From the NCBI GenBank assembly GCA_963754135.1, contig CAVWEY010000003.1, forward strand, positions 992,001-1,056,000: a stretch of DNA of 64,000 nt. Direction: 5' to 3'. A program made the position numbers and the translations under genes. The notes under the pieces are model-generated. The model searched no databases, was not told the origin of the DNA, and saw only the letters and a program-made list of their open reading frames with translations. This stretch comes from JAJFUI01 sp963754135. Its GTDB lineage: Bacteria > Planctomycetota > Planctomycetia > Pirellulales > Thermoguttaceae. Below, in pieces: positions 8,723-17,216 of this stretch; position 1 is the stretch's first letter, and every line of letters begins with the position of its first letter.

Positions 8723-10198
8723 CTATTTCGGCGCGCCTTGAGGCGCAAAAGCCTTGTCGATGAATTGTCGATCGGCCTCGCTCAGCGATTCAATCCGGAC
8801 GCGGACTACGCCGCCGTCCGTCTTTTCGAGCACCGCCTTGCCGTCGTCTGCCAGGCCGCGGAGCTTCGCCTTGATTTGGAACCCGCCAGCCCTGCTGGTC
8901 CACGTGCGGAATGTTTGGTCGCCCTTGGTCGGCTTCTTTTCGCCCTCGCCCGCGTGCGATTGCCTTCTGGTTTCCTCCACGGTGGGAAACGACATGTTGT
9001 ACTTGCGGGAGAGTGCGATGCGGAGAAGGTCGTATCGGACGCGAAGATCGGATTCGATCCGTTCGATTTCGGCCAGGCGACGCGCCACGTAGGACGAGCT
9101 GCCCCGATCCATTGCGCCGTTGAAAAGCCCCCCGTACACCGCGAGGAGGCGGTCGGCAGCGTCGATCTCGGTGCGAAGCAGGGTGGTCAACTCCGCGTCC
9201 GGCTTGGGGTCGGATGCGCGCTGTAGCGCGTGCGCGTACCATCGGCAGATTTTATCGATCCGTCGGTAAGCGAGTTCCGCCTCGCTGGCGCCGGAGGGGG
9301 GAGCCTTCTCCAGCTTCTCGCGCCACTTCGCCATTTGTTTGTCGAAGGCGCCCTTCGCCAGATTGTAATCCTTCCAGGCGGCGAGGGTCCGTTCCAGGTT
9401 CCCCTCGGCGGAACTGGGAGCATAAGGCTCGATCGAGGGCAGCGGCTTCCAGAGCGGTTCCGGTTTCGTGCCCGCCGTGGCCATGAGCTTCTTGAGGTGC
9501 ATGGCCGAGATGGCGTAGTTCAGGTTGGGGCCGGGGCCGCTGTCATAGCGGAAGGTGGTCAGCCCGACAAGCTCGCCGTCGGAGTTGACCAGCGGGCCGC
9601 CGTCCTTGCCCGGCGAAATCGCCGCCACCACTTGAATCCAGACGGCGTCGGGGTCGAGGCCCAATCCCGTGTAGTAGGCCGCATCGCCCATCTTTCCGAT
9701 CAACTTTCCGACTTCCTTTCCCGTGCATACCGCGGCCACGGTCCCGCTGGAGAGGATGCCCTTGAAACCCAGCGGCACGCCGGCGAACACCGCCTGACCC
9801 TTGGCCGGCAAGTTGACCGTGACTTTTAAGGCGTGGAGTTTCTTGTCGCCGGTCTTGATGCGTATCAGGGCCAAGTCTTTGCCCGGCATGGTTGCCATCA
9901 GGCCCTCGACGGGATACTTCTCGACGTTCTCGGCGGCGGAGAAGGCGACGGTGGCCTCTGTTGCGTACCTGAGCAGGTGGTAATTCGTGGCGACCAGGCC
10001 CTTGGCGGCGTCGACCACGACGCCCCACCCGCTGCCGCCGTCCGTCGAAATGCTGACGATGGCCGGATCGACCTTCGCCAAGAGCGGCTTGAGGTCCGGG
10101 CGCTGCCCGAACGCGATGGACGCCCAGAGCGCTGGCAAGACAATGCCCACGGCCATCACACGTGCCCCGGCCTGAAACGGCCGCTTTGGAGTTGCCAT
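8723..10198 (-). CDS. secreted trypsin-like protein with SHD1 domain, catalytic Ser replaced by Asp
   Basis: A 491-residue protein with the same architecture as its neighbour: signal peptide about 1-31, PA-clan domain, helical region and C-terminal SHD1 domain (FRTWTSRAGGFQIKAKLRGL). His74 (ATNYHLLR) and Asp108 (PGKDLALIRI) are present, but the nucleophile motif reads GKDGGP, so Ser is Asp199. It is probably a catalytically dead paralogue. It is first in the three-gene array and so probably nearest the promoter. The first 10 residues (MATPKRPFQA) resemble those of the middle copy, indicating recent duplication. Confidence 0.8.
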   Translation of the reverse strand: MATPKRPFQAGARVMAVGIVLPALWASIAFGQRPDLKPLLAKVDPAIVSISTDGGSGWGVVVDAAKGLVATNYHLLRYATEATVAFSAAENVEKYPVEGLMATMPGKDLALIRIKTGDKKLHALKVTVNLPAKGQAVFAGVPLGFKGILSSGTVAAVCTGKEVGKLIGKMGDAAYYTGLGLDPDAVWIQVVAAISPGKDGGPLVNSDGELVGLTTFRYDSGPGPNLNYAISAMHLKKLMATAGTKPEPLWKPLPSIEPYAPSSAEGNLERTLAAWKDYNLAKGAFDKQMAKWREKLEKAPPSGASEAELAYRRIDKICRWYAHALQRASDPKPDAELTTLLRTEIDAADRLLAVYGGLFNGAMDRGSSSYVARRLAEIERIESDLRVRYDLLRIALSRKYNMSFPTVEETRRQSHAGEGEKKPTKGDQTFRTWTSRAGGFQIKAKLRGLADDGKAVLEKTDGGVVRVRIESLSEADRQFIDKAFAPQGAPK

Positions 10199-10374
10199 GA
10201 CGAGACTCCCATGAACTGGGCCGACGTTCCGAGAAAAGCCGCCCGGCCGGCTTCGGTCGATTATACCCGCAGCGAGCGGGCCTGCAAACCCGTCCCAATG
10301 CCGGGGCGTCCGACGGCCGACCTCTCAAGGCATCGTCGCGATCCGGATTCTTCCGACTGTGATACGCGGACACC
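10199..10374. other. short intergenic region, no assigned element
   Basis: This gap lies upstream of the minus-strand protease array and probably contains its promoter. I see no clear -35/-10 pair or repeat. Confidence 0.3.
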
Positions 10375-10692
10375 TTGCGGTTTCGACCCGGAGGTCCTAA
10401 CACTGGCAAACGTTGCGTGCGGAGGCTCTGGGGTTGGAGGGTGCTGGCGGCCGTCGCGCTGGTGGCGCTGATCCTCTGGCTGGCCAGTTCGGCGGTGGTT
10501 GCTTGGAAGTTCACTGACGCGGCAGCGGTTTTCGCGGCGAAGGAACTCGACGGGGTGGTCGCCGGGTATTTCCTCGAGGAGCCATACGCGGCACATCAGG
10601 CATTGGACAGGGCTGACCCTCAACCTTATCGGACCGGCCTATTCCAATTGCTGGAGCGGCCACAGAACGCGGCGGCCGACGGCGCCCGATAA
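10375..10692 (+). CDS. hypothetical protein with one membrane segment
   Basis: A possible 105-residue product from a TTG start. It has one hydrophobic helix (RVLAAVALVALILWLASSAV) near the N-terminus and no recognisable domain. It could be the remnant of a larger membrane-anchored protein, since the helix is followed by only about 60 unrelated residues. No strong ribosome-binding site precedes it. Coding status is uncertain. Confidence 0.3.
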   Translation: MRFRPGGPNTGKRCVRRLWGWRVLAAVALVALILWLASSAVVAWKFTDAAAVFAAKELDGVVAGYFLEEPYAAHQALDRADPQPYRTGLFQLLERPQNAAADGAR

Positions 10693-10817
10693 GTCTTCCC
10701 CGTGCTCTGTTGACTGGGATGCCAAGGCGATGATATACTTCGGGTGGCAGGCGATGGCGTGGGCGCTCGAGGCGCACGCGGAACCCGGGCAATCTTGGCA
10801 CGACGGGGTGACGAGTT

Positions 10818-11348
10818 ATGGCGACATTCAACGAGGCGTTTGACGCTGCGGAGACCTTGCCCATCGGCGAGCGGGTTCGTCTAGTCGCCGCGATTTGGGA
10901 CAGCATCGCTTGTGGTCCGCGGAGCGATTGGCCGCCCCCGAGCGAAGAGTGGATTGCGGAAGCGCAGCGACGGTCGGCCGAGTACGACGCGGGGGCCACG
11001 TCGGCATCGCCTTGGTCCGAAGTGAAAGAACGCGCGCACGGCGGAAGGCGGGGCTGGATGGCTGACGCGCTCATCTTGACGGAGGCCGAGGAGGAGTATG
11101 CGGAGGCCCTTTCTTGGTACGCCCGGCGTAGCGAGCAGGCGGCACGCGGGTTCGAGGCCGAATTCGAGCGGGCGATCCGTTTGATCGAAGAAGGCCCGCA
11201 AGTCTATCCGCGATGCGACCGCCAACACCGCTACTACCTCATGCATCGGTACCCTTATCAAGTCATCTACCGGGAGGATTCGCGTGGGGCGCTGATTGTG
11301 GCTGTGGCACATTGTAAGCGGCGTCCGGGGTACTGGCACGGCCGGTAA
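10818..11348 (+). CDS. fused antitoxin-toxin frame (Unstab_antitox + ParE/RelE)
   Basis: A single 176-residue frame combines two proteins that are normally separate. Residues 1-79 match the short addiction-module antitoxin family (PF09720 type): LPIGERVRLVAAIWDSI and PPPSEEWIAEAQRRSAEYDA. From Met81 (ATG 11058) follows a complete ParE/RelE-type toxin: LTEAEEEYAEALSWYARRSE, FEAEFERAI, YPYQVIYR, and the ending CKRRPGYWHGR. The junction codon before the ATG is TGG (11055-11057). In a normal pair a stop such as TGA would fit there, so loss of the antitoxin stop explains the fusion. Independent initiation at 11058 remains possible. Confidence 0.75.
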   Translation: MATFNEAFDAAETLPIGERVRLVAAIWDSIACGPRSDWPPPSEEWIAEAQRRSAEYDAGATSASPWSEVKERAHGGRRGWMADALILTEAEEEYAEALSWYARRSEQAARGFEAEFERAIRLIEEGPQVYPRCDRQHRYYLMHRYPYQVIYREDSRGALIVAVAHCKRRPGYWHGR

Positions 11349-11440
11349 TTGCCCCGCCTTGAGGCGCCGTGCCGGCGGCCGCTAAACGGGCGAAGATTCG
11401 CCGTAGCGTCCGCCGGGCGAATCTGCTATCATTCCGCCCC

Positions 11441-12235
11441 GTGCGACGCCTCCCGACCCTACTCACCGTGCTCCTGCTGGGTGGTTGCGCCGGCTCGCTG
11501 GCCGGGCGGCTGACGCTGCCCGACCGGAATACGCTGGTCCGCGACGAGTTGGTGATCCACGGCGATTTCCCGTTGGCCGCGCATCACCGGTTGTTCGAGG
11601 AATTGACGGCACAGCGGGCGGAGTTGTGCCGCCGGCTGGCCCTGCCCCACTCGGACGAGCCGATCCACGTTTACCTGTTCGAGACTCCCGAGCGGTTCCA
11701 GGGATTCATGCGGCTGCACTATCCGAAGTTCCCGGACCGCCGGGCGTTCTTCGTCGAGACCGACGCCCAACTGACGGTCTACGCCCAGTGGGGCGACCGG
11801 ATGGACGAGGACCTGCGGCACGAGGCCACGCACGCCTACGTTCACGCGGTGGCCCCCAACGTGCCGGTGTGGCTGGACGAAGGGATCGCCAAGTATTTCG
11901 AGGTCCCGCGGGGGAGCCGGGGCCTGAACCGCCCGCTGCTGGACCGCCTCCTGGTGCGGATCCGGCAGGAGCACTGGCAGCCGGACTTACGGCGGCTCGA
12001 AGGGCTCCGCGGCTCGGAGGACATGACGCAAGACGACTACGCGGAGGCCTGGGCGTGGGTCCATTTCCTGATGGAGTCGCGGCCGGAGCGGCTGGAATTG
12101 CTGCGGGGCTATTTGGGCGAGTTGCGGCAGGAGGGGGCCGCACCGCCGCTCTCCACCCGTCTGGCCGCGGCGCTCGCCCAGCCCGGCGCCGCGCTGCTGG
12201 AGCACGTCGGCCGGCTGGAAAGGGGCGACTGGTAG
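11441..12235 (+). CDS. lipoprotein metallopeptidase-like protein (HExxH)
   Basis: GTG 11441 gives a 264-residue precursor with a lipoprotein signal (LLTVLLLGGCAGSLAG, lipobox Cys about residue 15). A zinc-peptidase motif HEATH sits in LRHEATHAYVHAV, followed by WLDEGIAKYFE, whose Glu may be the third ligand as in gluzincin and DUF1570-like planctomycete proteins. It is probably anchored at the inner or outer membrane. The substrate is unknown. The frame is open upstream to 11369, but the signal sequence argues for 11441. A perfect palindrome begins 5 bp after the stop and may act as terminator. Confidence 0.7.
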   Translation: MRRLPTLLTVLLLGGCAGSLAGRLTLPDRNTLVRDELVIHGDFPLAAHHRLFEELTAQRAELCRRLALPHSDEPIHVYLFETPERFQGFMRLHYPKFPDRRAFFVETDAQLTVYAQWGDRMDEDLRHEATHAYVHAVAPNVPVWLDEGIAKYFEVPRGSRGLNRPLLDRLLVRIRQEHWQPDLRRLEGLRGSEDMTQDDYAEAWAWVHFLMESRPERLELLRGYLGELRQEGAAPPLSTRLAAALAQPGAALLEHVGRLERGDW

Positions 12236-12240
12236 CTGAA

Positions 12241-12296
12241 TGTACTCCTCACGCTCCGCGTGAGGGGGTTTCCTCACGCGGAGCGTGAGGAGTACA
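12241..12296. repeat. perfect 25-bp inverted repeat (CTCACGCTCCGCGTGAG family)
   Basis: Arms at 12241-12265 and 12272-12296 are perfectly complementary with a 6-base loop. The same family occurs at 14292-14345 and, as an in-frame insertion, in tkt at 47325-47415. Each arm is itself a small palindrome. Confidence 0.9.
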
Positions 12297-12305
12297 CTGA
12301 TTTGC

Positions 12306-13259
12306 ATGTTGACCTACCGCACGTTTCGCAATACCGATCCGCCGGTGGTGGCTGCGTTGTGGCGGAGCCGGGCGGGGCAGCCGGGGCTGCTACAGCCCGT
12401 CTCGCCCGACCTGCTGGAACAACTGGTCTTCGCCAAGCTCTATTTCGACTACGGCGGGCTGGTGCTGGCGGAGAGCGACGGTCAGCCGGTCGGGTTCGCG
12501 CACGCCGGCTTTGGCCCTTCGGCGGAGCGGAACTGGGTGGCCAGCGACGCGGGCGTGACGTGCCTGGTCTTGACCCGGCCCGACTGTGCCGAAGACGAGG
12601 TGCCCGCCGGTCTGTTGGACCATTGCGAGCAGTACCTTCGCGGCCGGGGGGCCACGGTTCTTTACGGGGGCGGCATTGCCCCGCTGAATCCGTTCTACGT
12701 GGGCCTCTACGGCGGGAGCGAGTTGCCCGGCATCCTCGACTCCGACGCGGTCGCCCGCCGGGCCTTCGCCGCCCGCGGCTATCGGGAAGTCGAGCGAACG
12801 GTGATCCTGCGGCGGGACCTGAGCGGGTTCGAGCCTCTGGTCGACCGCCGCCAGATGCAGGTGCGGCGGCAGATGCTGGTCGAAGTCACGCCCGACGCCC
12901 CCGCGCAAACCTGGTGGGAGGCATGCACCATCGGCGAGTTCGAGTTGAGCCGTTTCGAGCTGACGCCGCGCGACGGCGGGCCGGCCCTGGCCACCGCCAC
13001 CTTCCGCAGCATGGAGCCCAGCGGCACCGCCTGCGTGGGCCGGGCGGCGGGCCTGGTCGCGCTCTCCGTCGACCCGGCCCACCGCCGCCGCGGATTGGCC
13101 ACCTTCCTGCTGAGCGATGCCTTCCGGCAGTTCCTCCGCCAGGGAATCCTCCAGGTCGAAGCCCAGACCCGCCAGGCCAACGCCGCCGCGATGGGGACCT
13201 TCCGCGGACTTGGCTTTCAGGAGGCGGGGAGCGGAGGGGTGTGGCGGAAGGATTTATGA
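12306..13259 (+). CDS. GNAT family N-acetyltransferase (two GNAT-like halves)
   Basis: A 317-residue protein with a C-terminal GNAT domain. LVALSVDPAHRRRGLATFLL carries the acetyl-CoA P-loop pattern (RRRGLA), followed by EAQTRQANAAAMGTFRGLGF. The N-terminal half (FRNTDPPVVAALWRS, ... GQPVGFAHAGF) looks like a second, degenerate GNAT fold, as in mycothiol-synthase-like tandem GNATs. The acceptor is unknown. Start ATG 12306 lies 10 bp after the upstream palindrome, so the element may influence its translation or transcription. Confidence 0.8.
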   Translation: MLTYRTFRNTDPPVVAALWRSRAGQPGLLQPVSPDLLEQLVFAKLYFDYGGLVLAESDGQPVGFAHAGFGPSAERNWVASDAGVTCLVLTRPDCAEDEVPAGLLDHCEQYLRGRGATVLYGGGIAPLNPFYVGLYGGSELPGILDSDAVARRAFAARGYREVERTVILRRDLSGFEPLVDRRQMQVRRQMLVEVTPDAPAQTWWEACTIGEFELSRFELTPRDGGPALATATFRSMEPSGTACVGRAAGLVALSVDPAHRRRGLATFLLSDAFRQFLRQGILQVEAQTRQANAAAMGTFRGLGFQEAGSGGVWRKDL

Positions 13260-13342
13260 TTTGGGATTTAGGATTTGGAGATTTGGGCAGAACGATCCGC
13301 CGCACGTCCAATCCCAAATCTCCAAATCCCGAATCCCAAATT
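13256..13342. repeat. imperfect inverted repeat rich in GGGATTT units
   Basis: The left part repeats TTTGGGATTTAGGATTTGG and the right part is its approximate complement (CCAAATCCCGAATCCCAAA). It overlaps the GNAT stop codon and ends at the stop of the convergent acyltransferase gene. It could form a bidirectional terminator hairpin. Comparable low-complexity elements lie at 52500-52590 and 53505-53575. Confidence 0.7.
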
Positions 13343-14263
13343 CTACGCGGCCTTCTTCTCCCGCTTCCGCTCCCGCGTATCCTTCCACCGCCGGTGCAGC
13401 CACCAGTATTGATCCGCCGCCGTGCGGATTAGTTCTTCCAGCCGGTGGGTGTACCATTGCGTCAGTCCGGGGACCGTGTCCAGCGGACTGCCGGCTTCCT
13501 GCGGGTCGATGAGAACAAGGTTGTGCAACTCGAACTGCATCGGGCGGCCGAGCCGCCGTGCCACGCAGACCGACACCCGCGCACCGTTGTCCAGCGCCAG
13601 CAGGGCGATGGCCTTGTGGGCGGAAACGGGGCGGCCGAAGAACTCCACCCAGCAGCCCTTCGGGCCGGCGTACTGGTCGGCCAGAAAGGTCATCGTGCCG
13701 CCGCCGGCCAGCACGTCGAGAATCCGCTGGTAGCCGCCGTTCTTGGGAATGATGTGCTGGCCGGTGGCGGCGCGGAAGCGGTTCACGAAACGGTCGAGAT
13801 AGGGGTTGTCGAGCGTGCGGGCGACGGTGTAGGTGGGGAATCCGAGGATGCCCAGCGCGTAGCCGCCCACCTCGAAATTGCCCAGGTGCGCGGTGACGAT
13901 TAGCACCGGCCGGTCGTCCAGCAGGCAGCGGACCAATTCGGCCTCGTTTTTCAGACGGACATAATCCCGCCAATTCGTCTGATGGATCTTCCGCGGCGCG
14001 TGGGCCACTTCGAGCACCAGCAGAAACAGGTGCTCCCACATCCGCCGCGCCAGCCGCAGCCGCTCTGGCGGCGACATCTCGGGGAAGGCGTGGGCCAGAT
14101 TGTCGTCCACCACGCCGGCCCGCACGTGCAACACGTCGCAGAACAGCCAGGCCAGCCGGCGGGCGAGCCGCTGGGCCGTCTCCAGCCGCATGGCCTGGAC
14201 GATGCAGATCGAAACTCGCACCACCAGGTACACCAGAAAGTCGATCACCGGCCGACGCTGCAT
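13343..14263 (-). CDS. lysophospholipid acyltransferase, LpxL/HtrB family
   Basis: A 306-residue membrane-associated protein resembling lipid A late acyltransferases. The N-terminal helix (FLVYLVVRVSICIVQAM) is followed by the HX4E catalytic motif AHLGNFE, then the GTMTFLADQY and FFGRPV segments typical of the family, and a YWWLHRRWK C-terminus. It should transfer a secondary acyl chain to lipid A or a related lipid in the inner membrane, which fits a diderm planctomycete. Start ATG 14261-14263 is supported by GGAAAGGA just upstream. Assignment to LpxL rather than another LPLAT is not certain. Confidence 0.8.
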   Translation of the reverse strand: MQRRPVIDFLVYLVVRVSICIVQAMRLETAQRLARRLAWLFCDVLHVRAGVVDDNLAHAFPEMSPPERLRLARRMWEHLFLLVLEVAHAPRKIHQTNWRDYVRLKNEAELVRCLLDDRPVLIVTAHLGNFEVGGYALGILGFPTYTVARTLDNPYLDRFVNRFRAATGQHIIPKNGGYQRILDVLAGGGTMTFLADQYAGPKGCWVEFFGRPVSAHKAIALLALDNGARVSVCVARRLGRPMQFELHNLVLIDPQEAGSPLDTVPGLTQWYTHRLEELIRTAADQYWWLHRRWKDTRERKREKKAA

Positions 14264-14291
14264 GGGGAATCCTTTCCGCCTCCGTACTCCC

Positions 14292-14345
14292 GTACTCCTC
14301 ACGCTCCGCGTGAGGAAAAGGCGTCACGCGGAGCGTGACGAGTAC
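14292..14345. repeat. inverted repeat, CTCACGCTCCGCGTGAG family
   Basis: Arms of 22 bp (14292-14313 and 14324-14345) differ at one position and flank a 10-base loop. This is the second member of the family seen at 12241-12296 and 47325-47415. It is intergenic, upstream of the acyltransferase start. Confidence 0.85.
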
Positions 14346-14391
14346 AATTGTCGCAAAACGGGCGTTTTGGGGGAAGGGCGATTTCCCCCCA

Positions 14392-14470
14392 GTGTGCCAC
14401 CGCTTGCTTGCAAGCAGTGTGAGGCGTAACCCGCCGTCCATTCACTGCTTGCGAGCAAGCAGTGACACAC
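14392..14470. repeat. inverted repeat built on CTTGCAAGCAGTG
   Basis: The left arm contains GCTTGCTTGCAAGCAGTG and the right arm CACTGCTTGCGAGCAAGC, with outer GTGTG/CACAC ends. The spacer is about 28 bp. It lies beyond the 3' end of the oxidoreductase gene. Confidence 0.75.
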
Positions 14471-14480
14471 GGCGGCCTTG

Positions 14481-15572
14481 TCATTTCCCTACGCCCGTCT
14501 TCCGGGCCCTCAGCACCGGATCAGCCGAGAGAGGGAGTTTTACGGCGCGGCCGCTCTCGGCGGCTTTGTAGATGGCCAGGATCAGCTCGACCGAGCGGCG
14601 GCCTTCCGGGCCGTCCACCGGCGGCCGGGTCCTCTTCTTGATGGCGCCCAGGACGTCCTGGAACTGCCGTGCGTGGCCGTGATGGCCGATGGCCTTGGGA
14701 TCGGACGCCCCGCCGCCGCCACTCTTGCGACCCGCCATCGCGCGGCGGATGGCGGCGTCGCGTTTCGCCGGCTTGGCGAAGTCCCACTTGACGATGTCCT
14801 CCTCCTCGGTCATGGCCGACCCCTGGCTGCCGTGAATCTCGATCCGCTTCAAGTAGCCCGGATAGACCGCCGTGCTGGCCTCGATCACCCCCAGGGCACC
14901 GTTGGCGAAGGCGACGGTGGCCAGGGCGACGTCCTCGACGGCGATCCGCTGGTGGGCCAGCAGGCCGGTCATCGCCCGGACCTCGGCCGCCGGTCCCATC
15001 AGCCAGAGCAGCAGATCGACGCTGTGGATGGCCTGGTTCATCAAGGCCCCGCCGCCGTCGAACTGCCAGGTGCCGCGCCAGGCGCCGCTGTCGTAGTATT
15101 CTTGGGTGCGATACCACTTGACGATGGCGTCGCCCTGGGTGAGCCGGCCGAAGCGGCCCTGCTCCACGGCCCGCCGCAACTCGACGCTCGAATCGTGGAA
15201 CCGCGAGGGGAAGATGGTCGAGAGGACTACGCCCGCCTGCCGGCACGCTTCGATGATCCGGTCGCAGCGGCGAAGGGTGATTTCCAACGGCTTCTCGACG
15301 ATGACGTGTTTGCCGGCCCTGGCGGCGGCCACGGCCGGCTCCATGTGCGCCCCGCTGGGCGTGGCCACAGTGACCACCTCCACGGCCGGATCGGCCAGCA
15401 TCGCGTCCAGATCGTGATAGGCCGTGCAGCCGGCGGCCTCGGCCAGCTTGTCGGCCGCGGCCGGAACCGTGTCGTAGCAGGCCACGAGTTTCGCCCCGCG
15501 GACGTCCGCGATCGCCCGGGCGTGGAAGTGGGCAATCATTCCGCAACCGATGATGCCGAAACCGATGGACAT
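14481..15572 (-). CDS. Gfo/Idh/MocA family oxidoreductase
   Basis: A 363-residue NAD(P)-dependent sugar-type dehydrogenase. The Rossmann motif GIIGCGMIAHFHARAI is at the N-terminus. VATPSGAHMEPAVAAARAGK and HVIVEKPLE (catalytic-region EKP) are followed by the C-terminal substrate-domain segments (GGGALMNQAIHSVDLLLWLMG). The substrate cannot be read from sequence. This family is greatly expanded in planctomycetes. It is a single-gene unit with palindromic elements downstream. Confidence 0.9.
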   Translation of the reverse strand: MSIGFGIIGCGMIAHFHARAIADVRGAKLVACYDTVPAAADKLAEAAGCTAYHDLDAMLADPAVEVVTVATPSGAHMEPAVAAARAGKHVIVEKPLEITLRRCDRIIEACRQAGVVLSTIFPSRFHDSSVELRRAVEQGRFGRLTQGDAIVKWYRTQEYYDSGAWRGTWQFDGGGALMNQAIHSVDLLLWLMGPAAEVRAMTGLLAHQRIAVEDVALATVAFANGALGVIEASTAVYPGYLKRIEIHGSQGSAMTEEEDIVKWDFAKPAKRDAAIRRAMAGRKSGGGGASDPKAIGHHGHARQFQDVLGAIKKRTRPPVDGPEGRRSVELILAIYKAAESGRAVKLPLSADPVLRARKTGVGK

Positions 15573-15603
15573 GGAAAGTTCTCCGTAGGTTGAGCCGTGT
15601 ACG

Positions 15604-16526
15604 TCATCGCAACAGCCAGATCGCCATGCTGGCGGCGTTCAACGCCGCGTGCGCCGCAACTCCCGGCGACTATACGATGCGTGCGGTGATAAAGGGTTCC
15701 CAACACGAGAGCAAGGAAGAACAACGTGAACGGGTCGGGGGCGAGATATTTCGGGAGTAAGCAAGTCGACAGGTACTGTGCCAGGTAGAGCGGCGCGGCC
15801 GCGGCCCCGAACGCGATCAGACCGGCCGCCGCGTCGCCCGGCAGGCGTCGTGGCGCCCAGCCCAGGTCGGCCGCCGTGGCGCCCGGCGCCATCGCAACAG
15901 GCCGACGGCAAAGGCCACCGTCGCCAGGCCGCCCACCATGCTGCCCGCCAGTGCAAAGACCTGAAACTGCGGATTCATCGGCGGGCTGTCGACGCGGAAG
16001 TGCATCCGGGCAAAAAGAAACGACGACAGCAGGATCGGCCCGGACGCGCGGGCAGGAGCCGCCCGAGCGTCGGCATCCGCCTCCGCCAGCGGTGCTCGAG
16101 CGCCTCCAGCCAGCCCTGGAACAACAGCCGGAAGAGGAACTCCTCGACGACCGGCGCCACGGCCACCACCGAGACAGCGCATAGCAGCACCACCCAGCCG
16201 CCGCCTTGGTCCATCACTTGGGCCACCGCGTGTTCGGTGCCGGCCTTGTCGGTGTCATAGGCGTCGGGCGGCCGCACGGCGGTGGGACCCAACACTGCCG
16301 CCGCCAACCCAAAGGCACCCAACTGTGCGGCCAGGTAGAACGCGACGATCAGCGTCAGATCGATTCCCTGCCACGGCGCCGGCCGGCGGGGCTGATAGGG
16401 GACCGCCGGCTGCCCATGCCGCCAACGCGCCGCCATCCACACCCAGGCGGCGACACAGGCCGTGACGGCCAAGATCGTCATCGCGGGGAGAAAGCCCTCG
16501 GCGGAGAGTTTGGCGAAGAGCGGCAT
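15604..16526 (-). CDS. CPBP family intramembrane metalloprotease, several frameshifts
   Basis: Four pieces in different frames make one CPBP (CAAX-protease and bacteriocin-processing) membrane protein. The N-terminal helices start at ATG 16524-16526. Motif 1 is APVVEEFLFRLLFQGWLE, motif 2 is SSFLFARMHF, and the last motif HAALNAASMAIWLLR is encoded just before TGA 15604-15606 in a frame different from the preceding helix. Shifts are needed near 16095, 15890 and 15660. With three shifts in 0.9 kb it is either a decaying gene or a badly sequenced GC-rich region. The Glu, His and Asn/His metal-site motifs are all still recognisable, which favours sequence error or recent decay. Confidence 0.65.
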
Positions 16527-16572
16527 CAGGGGAGCGTCACGTTGGTTCCTGCGAAACCGCAAGCGGCTCGGT

Positions 16573-16631
16573 GTAGGACGGATTTCCTAATCCGTCCCGT
16601 TCGAGTGGACGGATTAGGAAATTCGTCCTAC
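16573..16631. repeat. 25-bp inverted repeat overlapping the pgsA stop
   Basis: Arms 16573-16597 and 16607-16631 (GTAGGACGGATTTCC... and its complement with a small irregularity) flank a 9-base loop. The right arm supplies the TAG stop (16628-16630) of the pgsA gene, so the element landed at, and now defines, the end of that gene. Confidence 0.85.
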
Positions 16632-17209
16632 GCTTTCCGCAGCAGCCGCACAGCGACAAAGACGTAAACCACGCCGGAGTACACCGTCAATGCGACCGCC
16701 GACCACACCGACAGCACCATCACCCACCAGCACCAGTCGGTGGCGCGTCCGGCTTGCAGTTGGTAAAGATAGAACAAGGACGCGGCGGCGGCGACACACT
16801 GGAACACCATCTTCAGCTTGCCGGAGAGGTTCGCCGAAAAATCCGAGCCCCGGTCCTCGATGAAACTCCGCAGGGCGGTCACCAGCAACTCGCGGCCGAC
16901 GATCACCACCACCATCCACGGCTGCAAGCCACAGCGGACTCCGTGCCAACGGAGGCCGGTAATCTCCGGTATCGCCACCAGAAAGATGAACGTGCCGCAA
17001 ATGATCACCTTGTCGGCGAAGGGATCGAGAATCCGGCCCAGGGTGGTGACCTGGCCGTACTTCCGGGCGAAGTAGCCGTCGAGCCAGTCGGTGCCCGCGG
17101 CAAGGATGAACAGCCAGAAACCCGTCAGGAAGTAGCCCGCGGCAATGAAACAGAACAGCACCACCGAGAGCATCAGCCGCAGCGAGGTCAACTGGTTCGG
17201 CAGGTTCAT
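16628..17209 (-). CDS. pgsA: CDP-diacylglycerol-glycerol-3-phosphate 3-phosphatidyltransferase
   Basis: A 193-residue integral membrane enzyme of phosphatidylglycerol synthesis. The CDP-alcohol phosphotransferase signature is complete: DWLDGYFARKYGQ plus LGRILDPFADK (DxxDGxxAR...GxxxDxxxD). MNLPNQLTSLRL at the start is typical of PgsA, which supports ATG 17207-17209, 8 bp after the rimO stop. That places the two genes in one operon. About four to five hydrophobic helices follow. The stop codon lies in a palindromic element. Confidence 0.9.
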   Translation of the reverse strand: MNLPNQLTSLRLMLSVVLFCFIAAGYFLTGFWLFILAAGTDWLDGYFARKYGQVTTLGRILDPFADKVIICGTFIFLVAIPEITGLRWHGVRCGLQPWMVVVIVGRELLVTALRSFIEDRGSDFSANLSGKLKMVFQCVAAAASLFYLYQLQAGRATDWCWWVMVLSVWSAVALTVYSGVVYVFVAVRLLRKA

Positions 17210-17216
17210 GGTATCG

